Assembly (NCBI GenBank): GCA_015488125.1
Contig: WFOJ01000155.1
Location: forward strand, 1-14,841
Reading direction: 5' to 3'
From: Mariprofundaceae bacterium
Lineage (GTDB): Bacteria; Pseudomonadota; Zetaproteobacteria; Mariprofundales; Mariprofundaceae
Length of the DNA stretch: 14,841 nucleotides
Positions 13,473-14,841 of this stretch are shown in pieces. Each line of letters starts with the position of its first letter. Positions within the stretch are counted from its first letter, which is position 1. The notes beneath the pieces are model-generated. The model did no database searches. It was not told the origin of the DNA and worked only from the letters and a program-made list of their open reading frames with translations. Both the position numbers and the translations under genes were made by a program.

Positions 13473-14841
13473 ATGAGCCGCTTAAGCGCGGGCGCGACAC
13501 TACAGCAAAAGCTGACAGGCAAGCTTACCATCGCGCCCCAGCTGGCGCAAAGCCTGAAAATTCTGGCCATGGACGCGCTGGCACTTGAACAATATATTGA
13601 AACCGTGCTTGAAACCAACCCACTGTTAGAACGCGACTCGGAAGCGCTGACGGATGAATCCGCGGAATCAGACGATGCTGTTGCGCAGCAAGCAACGCTA
13701 CCGGACGAGGACTGGGAAGCCGTTTATACCATGATGCAGCGTGATAGCACGGAAACGCATGAGCAGAACTGGCATCAGGAGGAATCGCTTCACCAGCAAC
13801 TTCATCAACAACTGGCATGTGAACCCATGGACGAGGAACGTCGCCGCATTGCTCATGCTATTGTCGATTCGCTGGATGATGACGGCTATTTCCGGGCTGA
13901 CAGCAGGGAGCTTTGTCGCCTGTGTGGTTGCGATGAACGCTTGCTGTGGGATGTGTTATGCAACACCGTACAGCAACTTGAACCGGCGGGTATCGCTGCC
14001 CGTGATGTCATCGAATGCCTGACACTGCAATTGCGCGACAGGGATATCGCCGAAGAACTAAGAACGCTGGCAGAAACCCTGTTGACGCTGGATGCCGATG
14101 TGCTTGCTGGCAGTGATGAAAGGATTGCCAAAACACTTGCCTGCGAGGCCGCTGATGTGGCCGCTGCCCGCGCCTTGTTGCGGCATTTGGATGCCTCACC
14201 TGGTCGCTGCGCTAATGCTGGGAACATGTATATTTTCCCTGAACTGTGCTTTCAGCTCGACAGGGATGGCCATCTTCAGGTTGAAGTTCGGCGCTATCGC
14301 GGTTTAAGCCTTCGCTTGAATCCCCAATGGCAAGGCCGACAATGGCAGGGCGACGATAAACGCTTTATCCAGCAGGCGGAACAGGAAGCCAACTGGCTGC
14401 TTCAGGCTCTGTCACAGCGCACTGATACCTTGCTGAGAATGGGCTGTTTTCTTGCTGATTATCAACGAAACTTCCTGATCCATGGGGCATTGGCGTTACG
14501 CCCGCTGACACTGGCTGCGGTAGCACAGGCCTGCGGTGTACACGAATCAACCATCTCTCGCCTCACCCACGGCAAATTCGCGCAAACACCATTGGGCGTT
14601 ATTGACATGCGGAGTTTTTTTGCCGCCGGTGTCGAAACCCGCCATGGTGAGGCTATGGCTGTGCCGTTGGTGATGCGGCGTATTCGTCAGTTGATCAGCA
14701 GGGAAGACCCGCGCAAGCCGCTTTCTGATCAGGCAATTGCCAGCCAGCTGGACAAGGAAGGTATTTTGCTGGCACGCCGGACAGTGAGTAAATACCGCGA
14801 ACAACTGGGTATTGGCTCGACGCGCCAGCGCAAACAAACAG
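13473..14841 (+). CDS. rpoN: RNA polymerase sigma-54 factor, nearly complete (cut by window edge)
   Basis: Sigma-54 directs RNA polymerase to -24/-12 promoters and needs AAA+ activators. 456 codons are visible and the open frame runs off the right edge; since the RpoN box lies at 434-443, only a few C-terminal residues should be missing. Region I (about 1-52) has the Gln/Leu-rich LTIAPQLAQSLKIL and ETNPLLE. An acidic linker (about 53-80) follows. The core-binding domain contains LDDDGYF and LEPAGIAARDV. The DNA-binding part has VHESTISRLTHGKF (helix-turn-helix) and then TPLGVIDMRSFF. The RpoN box reads ARRTVSKYRE, one conservative change (A to S) from the classic ARRTVAKYRE. The start ATG follows GAGGTG (13461-13466) by 6 nt. 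The upstream neighbour is pyrK, not lptB as in many Pseudomonadota. Confidence 0.96.
   Translation, partial: MSRLSAGATLQQKLTGKLTIAPQLAQSLKILAMDALALEQYIETVLETNPLLERDSEALTDESAESDDAVAQQATLPDEDWEAVYTMMQRDSTETHEQNWHQEESLHQQLHQQLACEPMDEERRRIAHAIVDSLDDDGYFRADSRELCRLCGCDERLLWDVLCNTVQQLEPAGIAARDVIECLTLQLRDRDIAEELRTLAETLLTLDADVLAGSDERIAKTLACEAADVAAARALLRHLDASPGRCANAGNMYIFPELCFQLDRDGHLQVEVRRYRGLSLRLNPQWQGRQWQGDDKRFIQQAEQEANWLLQALSQRTDTLLRMGCFLADYQRNFLIHGALALRPLTLAAVAQACGVHESTISRLTHGKFAQTPLGVIDMRSFFAAGVETRHGEAMAVPLVMRRIRQLISREDPRKPLSDQAIASQLDKEGILLARRTVSKYREQLGIGSTRQRKQT

Overview
The window is chromosomal DNA of a Gram-negative bacterium, most probably a member of the Pseudomonadota. It encodes a TonB-dependent outer-membrane receptor, sigma-54 (RpoN), replicative helicase DnaB and an S-adenosylmethionine synthetase of proteobacterial type. 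Base composition is moderate. A class-IB dihydroorotate dehydrogenase electron-transfer subunit (PyrK) is uncommon in ordinary beta/gamma lineages, so a less common branch is possible, but the order cannot be fixed from the sequence. No tRNA, rRNA, CRISPR array, insertion sequence or phage gene was seen.

Layout. Positions 1-535 hold the 5' part of metK on the minus strand. The 284-nt divergent spacer (536-819) has a candidate promoter for each side. Everything from 820 onward is on the plus strand and closely packed: a receiver-only response regulator (820-1290); a compact STAND-type P-loop NTPase with a GTG start (1330-3147); a 119-nt spacer with two related hairpins; a TonB-dependent receptor (3267-5450); a periplasmic YfiR/DUF4154 protein (5447-6010); a large CHASE8-HAMP-PAS hybrid histidine kinase with two receivers and an HPt domain (6007-9462); and a secreted protein with a DUF4431-like front half (9465-10262). 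After a 62-nt spacer come an unrecognised multi-pass membrane protein (10325-10996), dnaB (10996-12351), a 64-residue two-helix membrane protein (12381-12575), pyrK (12575-13429) and an almost complete rpoN (13473 to the right edge).

How the genes fit together. The receptor, YfiR, kinase and secreted protein are chained by start/stop overlaps (ATGA, GTGA) or near-contact, so they are very likely co-translated. YfiR proteins are known to control partners that carry a periplasmic CHASE8 domain, classically the diguanylate cyclase YfiN. Here the CHASE8 domain sits on a hybrid kinase, so the YfiR sensory front end seems to be wired to a four-step phosphorelay (H418, D706/D851, H1001, then possibly D56 of the upstream receiver). 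The upstream receiver has no output domain but is followed after 39 nt by a STAND NTPase without obvious effector or repeat domains. The whole 820-10262 block may therefore be one signalling system running from the outer membrane to a cytoplasmic NTPase. That is the most interesting hypothesis in the window; the connection of the first two genes to the rest is inference.

The right half is housekeeping (dnaB, pyrK, rpoN) in an atypical order: rplI is not next to dnaB, and lptB is not next to rpoN. Two unrecognised membrane proteins are interleaved and coupled by TAATG overlaps or tight spacing.
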